From assembly GCA_902778985.1 (NCBI GenBank), contig CACYZS010000030.1, positions 1-9,231 on the forward strand: DNA of 9,231 nt, in the 5' to 3' direction. The position numbers were made by a program, and so were the translations under genes. The stretch is from an uncultured Ruminococcus sp. GTDB lineage: Bacteria > Bacillota > Clostridia > Oscillospirales > CAG-272. The notes beneath the pieces were generated by a model that did not search any database, had not been told where the DNA came from, and saw only the letters and a list, made by a program, of their open reading frames with translations. Positions 7,390 to 9,231 of this stretch are shown here, piece by piece (position 1 is the stretch's first letter; the number at the start of each line of letters is the position of its first letter).

Positions 7390-7624
7390 AGACTTCGTAC
7401 ATATCCGACGCGGCTTCCTTCTTAACCGTTTCTCGGATATCGGTCACACGTACCCGAAGAACTCTCTGACCGAAACCCACTTCGATCACGTCGCCGATCT
7501 TAACGTCGTAGGACGCTTTCGCGACCTTTCCGTTGACCGTAACGTGAGATGCGTCGCAGGCGTCGTTTGCGACGGTTCTCCGTTTGATGATCCGGGAGAC
7601 CTTTAAGAATTTGTCAAGCCGCAC
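7382..7624 (-). CDS. rqcP: RNA-binding S4 domain protein RqcP (YabO)
   Basis: An 80-residue single-domain S4 protein. RqcP binds 23S rRNA and P-site tRNA on stalled 50S subunits and works with RqcH in adding C-terminal alanine tails during ribosome quality control in Bacillota. The S4 signature fills the N-terminal half: MRLDKFLKVSRIIKRRTVAN (1-20), then HVTVNGKVAKASYDVKIGDVIEV (27-49), with the typical basic helix RIIKRR. The C-terminal beta segment RVLRVRVTDI and the tail KKEAASDMYEVL match the usual family length. The start is a GTG at 7624: an in-frame TAA six bases upstream leaves no earlier start, and GGTAAG is the only, weak, ribosome site. It follows hup after 15 bp, so they are likely co-transcribed, and is followed by a hairpin terminator. 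Confidence 0.95.
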   Translation of the reverse strand: MRLDKFLKVSRIIKRRTVANDACDASHVTVNGKVAKASYDVKIGDVIEVGFGQRVLRVRVTDIRETVKKEAASDMYEVLN

Positions 7625-7639
7625 AGGAACTTACCGAAA

Positions 7640-7915
7640 TCAGCCGTTGATGGCGTCCTTCAGAGCCTTGCTCGCAACAAACGCGGGGCGCTTGGAAGCG
7701 GGGATCTTGATCTTGGCGCCGGTGGCGGGGTTCTGGCCCATTCTCTCTTTGGTGCACTTCACTTCGAAACTGCCGAAGCCGATGAGTTGGACCTTGTCGC
7801 CGTCCTTAAGAGCGTCGACAACAGCGGCGATAGCAGCGTTGACAGCCGCCTCCGCCTCTTTCTTCTTGAGTCCGGATTCCTTTGCGACAACGTCGATCAA
7901 CTGAGTCTTGTTCAT
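7640..7915 (-). CDS. hup: DNA-binding protein HU
   Basis: Small histone-like protein that binds DNA as a dimer with little sequence preference, bends it and compacts the nucleoid. It is 91 residues, the standard size. The N-terminal helices MNKTQLIDVVAKESGLKKKEAEAAV lead into the IGFGSFEV core (45-52). The DNA-inserting beta-arm is at about 53-75, with the signature R-x-G-x-N-P-A-T-G (58-66), including the intercalating proline P63. The end VASKALKDAING is typical. The ATG at 7915 has AAAGGGA about eight bases upstream. It has its own near-consensus promoter and is first in a two-gene unit with rqcP, an arrangement seen in other Clostridia. IHF is unlikely given the typical HU sequence and the phylum. 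Confidence 0.98.
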   Translation of the reverse strand: MNKTQLIDVVAKESGLKKKEAEAAVNAAIAAVVDALKDGDKVQLIGFGSFEVKCTKERMGQNPATGAKIKIPASKRPAFVASKALKDAING

Positions 7916-7959
7916 TTTGTGTTCCCTTTCTTTTGTTTTATTTGGGGTTACCGATTGTC

Positions 7960-7988
7960 ATTATACCATGGACTTACGGAAATATCAA
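7960..7988 (-). promoter_or_regulatory. Sigma-A-type promoter of hup-rqcP
   Basis: Minus strand: TTGATA (7988-7983, five of six -35 bases), a 17-base spacer, TATAAT (7965-7960, perfect). Transcription would start near 7953, giving a leader of about 38 bases. A-tracts directly upstream of the -35 could serve as an UP element. The strength fits an abundant protein such as HU. Confidence 0.87.
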
Positions 7989-7992
7989 TCCC

Positions 7993-8067
7993 TTTTTAGA
8001 TATTTTTTTCGATTTTTTCGTTTTTTTTTAAATATTTAGCAATTCTTTCCCATATTTTTCTATTTTT
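7993..8067. other. Phased A/T-tracts upstream of the hup promoter (predicted curved DNA)
   Basis: The plus strand carries T-runs T5 (7993-7997), T7 (8003-8009), T6 (8013-8018), T9 (8021-8029), T3 (8035-8037), T3 (8046-8048), T5 (8055-8059) and T5 (8063-8067). Their centres are 8 to 11 bases apart, mostly 9.5 to 11, close to one helical turn, which is the arrangement that makes DNA intrinsically curved. On the transcribed strand they are A-tracts just upstream of the hup -35. Confidence 0.65.
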
Positions 8068-8092
8068 GAGTCGAAAAAGCCCTTCAAAATTG

Positions 8093-8125
8093 AAAAAACG
8101 GGGGTTTGTGCATTTTGAACAAACC
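8093..8125 (-). terminator. Weak terminator after the SpoVB-type flippase gene
   Basis: Minus strand: GGTTTGT (8125-8119), a 9-base loop, ACAAACC (8109-8103), then CCCG and six T residues (8098-8093). The 7-bp stem is AT-rich and sits four bases from the T-run, so termination is probably partial. The position just past the stop codon supports it. Confidence 0.5.
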
Positions 8126-9231
8126 TATTCGATCTTCTTCTTTGAAAGCACTTTGCATGAAAACCGACGCAAAATAGGAACTACTTCCGCGTCTTCCCGT
8201 TTGATCGAACCTGTCAAAAACGAAAGCGGAAGGTAGAGCGCGGCGCTGAGTGCAAGCATAAACAAGGTCGAAAAAGCGCTCGCTTTATCGGGCATGATCG
8301 AAAGGAGCAGATACGAAAGCGAGAACGAGAGCGCTGCGGGCAAGATCGGTCGCGTCAGATCCGTGAAGGAAAACGGTCTTCCGAACTCTTTGGCAAGCAC
8401 CCCGAGGTTGACGGCAGCCGCGACGGCGTAGCAAAGTACCGTTCCGATCGACGCCCCGTACACGCCGACCGACGGAAGACCGATCAGGTAGTATCCGGCA
8501 ACGATCTTCACGATAGCGCCGAGCAACATCGAGAGGACAGTGATCCCCGCTCTGCCCCGCGCTTGCAGGATCGCTCCGGTAACCGTGACCAGCGCAAGAA
8601 AAACGATCCCCGGGGACAGTACGGCGAGCGCAGGGGCGGCAAGCGCCGCGGACGCAGGGAGAAAGAACAGAGACAGGATTCGACGCCCGAAGAGCCCCAA
8701 TCCGAGCGCAGCGGGAAACGACAGAACGACGGCTGAACGGATCGCCGCCCGGGAGCGACCGTTTGCCGCGATCGCGTCCCCTCTGGCAAGATCCCCGGAG
8801 ACGAACGGTACGATCCCGGTCGCGATCGGTGAGATCAGGATTCCCGGGAGACTGAAGAACGGAACGGCGAGCGTGGTATAGTTCCCGAAAACAGCGGTCG
8901 CTTCCGCAAGCGAAAGCCCTGACGCGACCAGTCGCCGCATCATGAAGGCAAGGTCGATCATACCTGCCAGACTCGTCACCGTCGCGCTGACCGTGACGGG
9001 GGTCGCGATGCGGATCAATCTTCCCTGTTCGCCCGTCCTTTTCAACGGTTTTCTTCCTTTGTATTTAAGGGGATCTTTCCGGAAGTCAAAAAGCAGTTCA
9101 ACAAGAAGCAGAAGCGCCGACGCGACCGTCCCGACCGTAACCCCGCGGATCGCCGCCGCAGCGACGTCCGAGAGCGCCGCGCCGGATAGCAACGCACGCC
9201 GGGCGAAACAGATCCCGAGAATCAGTTTCAA
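8125..9231 (-). CDS. SpoVB/MurJ-type polysaccharide or lipid II flippase (N-terminus outside window)
   Basis: Polytopic membrane protein of the MATE-like oligosaccharide flippase group (SpoVB/YabM/MurJ), which moves lipid-linked cell-wall precursors across the membrane. The frame is open to the window edge, so 368 C-terminal residues are visible of a protein usually about 500-550 long. Family features: ATPVTVSATVTSLAGMIDLAFMMRRL (76-101), GNYTTLAVPFFSLPGILISPIATGIVPFVSGDLARGD (116-152), a loop of the kind found in SpoVB proteins, and the later block VTGAILQARGRAG followed by a helix and GVYGASIGTVLCY. About nine to ten hydrophobic segments are visible, with a basic C-terminal tail ending KVLSKKKIE. 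In B. subtilis the paralogue yabM lies in the same neighbourhood, with yabN between it and rqcP; here the next gene is hup. Whether it acts in vegetative wall growth or the spore cortex cannot be decided. Confidence 0.88.
   Translation of the reverse strand: MKLILGICFARRALLSGAALSDVAAAAIRGVTVGTVASALLLLVELLFDFRKDPLKYKGRKPLKRTGEQGRLIRIATPVTVSATVTSLAGMIDLAFMMRRLVASGLSLAEATAVFGNYTTLAVPFFSLPGILISPIATGIVPFVSGDLARGDAIAANGRSRAAIRSAVVLSFPAALGLGLFGRRILSLFFLPASAALAAPALAVLSPGIVFLALVTVTGAILQARGRAGITVLSMLLGAIVKIVAGYYLIGLPSVGVYGASIGTVLCYAVAAAVNLGVLAKEFGRPFSFTDLTRPILPAALSFSLSYLLLSIMPDKASAFSTLFMLALSAALYLPLSFLTGSIKREDAEVVPILRRFSCKVLSKKKIE

Noticed and set aside
1..9231. A defence system, prophage, CRISPR array or mobile island.
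   Set aside because: All genes belong to core metabolism, nucleoid, ribosome-rescue or sporulation families; no direct repeats, integrase, transposase or target-site duplications were seen.

Overview
This window looks like the chromosome of a moderately GC-rich, endospore-forming member of the Clostridia (Bacillota), most plausibly an uncultured gut-type lineage. Two things point there: the gene order SpoVB-type flippase / HU / rqcP / yabP / yabQ, which is a sporulation-linked neighbourhood of Bacillota, and a glycogen operon with the paired adenylyltransferase genes glgC and glgD, which is typical of Bacillota. Genus cannot be told from the sequence. Every supported gene lies on the minus strand; the long plus-strand open frames are mirror images of minus-strand genes.

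In the direction of transcription (high to low coordinates), the window opens inside a SpoVB/MurJ-type polysaccharide flippase (8125-9231, N-terminus outside the window). A 209-bp AT-rich gap follows, with a weak terminator, a run of about eight T-tracts spaced at roughly one helical turn, and a near-consensus promoter. That promoter drives hup (HU, 7640-7915) and rqcP (7382-7624). A strong hairpin terminator, overlapping a sigma-E-like promoter, separates these housekeeping genes from the spore genes yabP (7034-7321) and yabQ (6465-7037). Directly after yabQ, where divIC often sits in Bacillota, is the alpha subunit of a two-subunit class I fumarase (5602-6459). No beta subunit follows; the transcript ends at a clear intrinsic terminator (5538-5583).

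About 20 bp past that terminator a consensus promoter starts the glycogen operon glgB-glgC-glgD-glgA (5453 down to position 1). glgA is cut by the window edge after 386 codons. GlgC (catalytic) and GlgD (degenerate, presumably regulatory) make ADP-glucose, GlgA polymerises it and GlgB adds branches. Spacing is tight: 17 bp between glgB and glgC, a 4-bp ATGA overlap between glgC and glgD, and 35 bp between glgD and glgA.

I did not find a convincing new multi-gene system. The most interesting signals are regulatory: the compact terminator/promoter/ribosome-site overlap before yabP, the phased A-tracts upstream of the gene for a DNA-bending protein, and the lone fumarase alpha subunit attached to the spore genes. 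No RNA genes, insertion sequences, CRISPR arrays or long repeats were seen.
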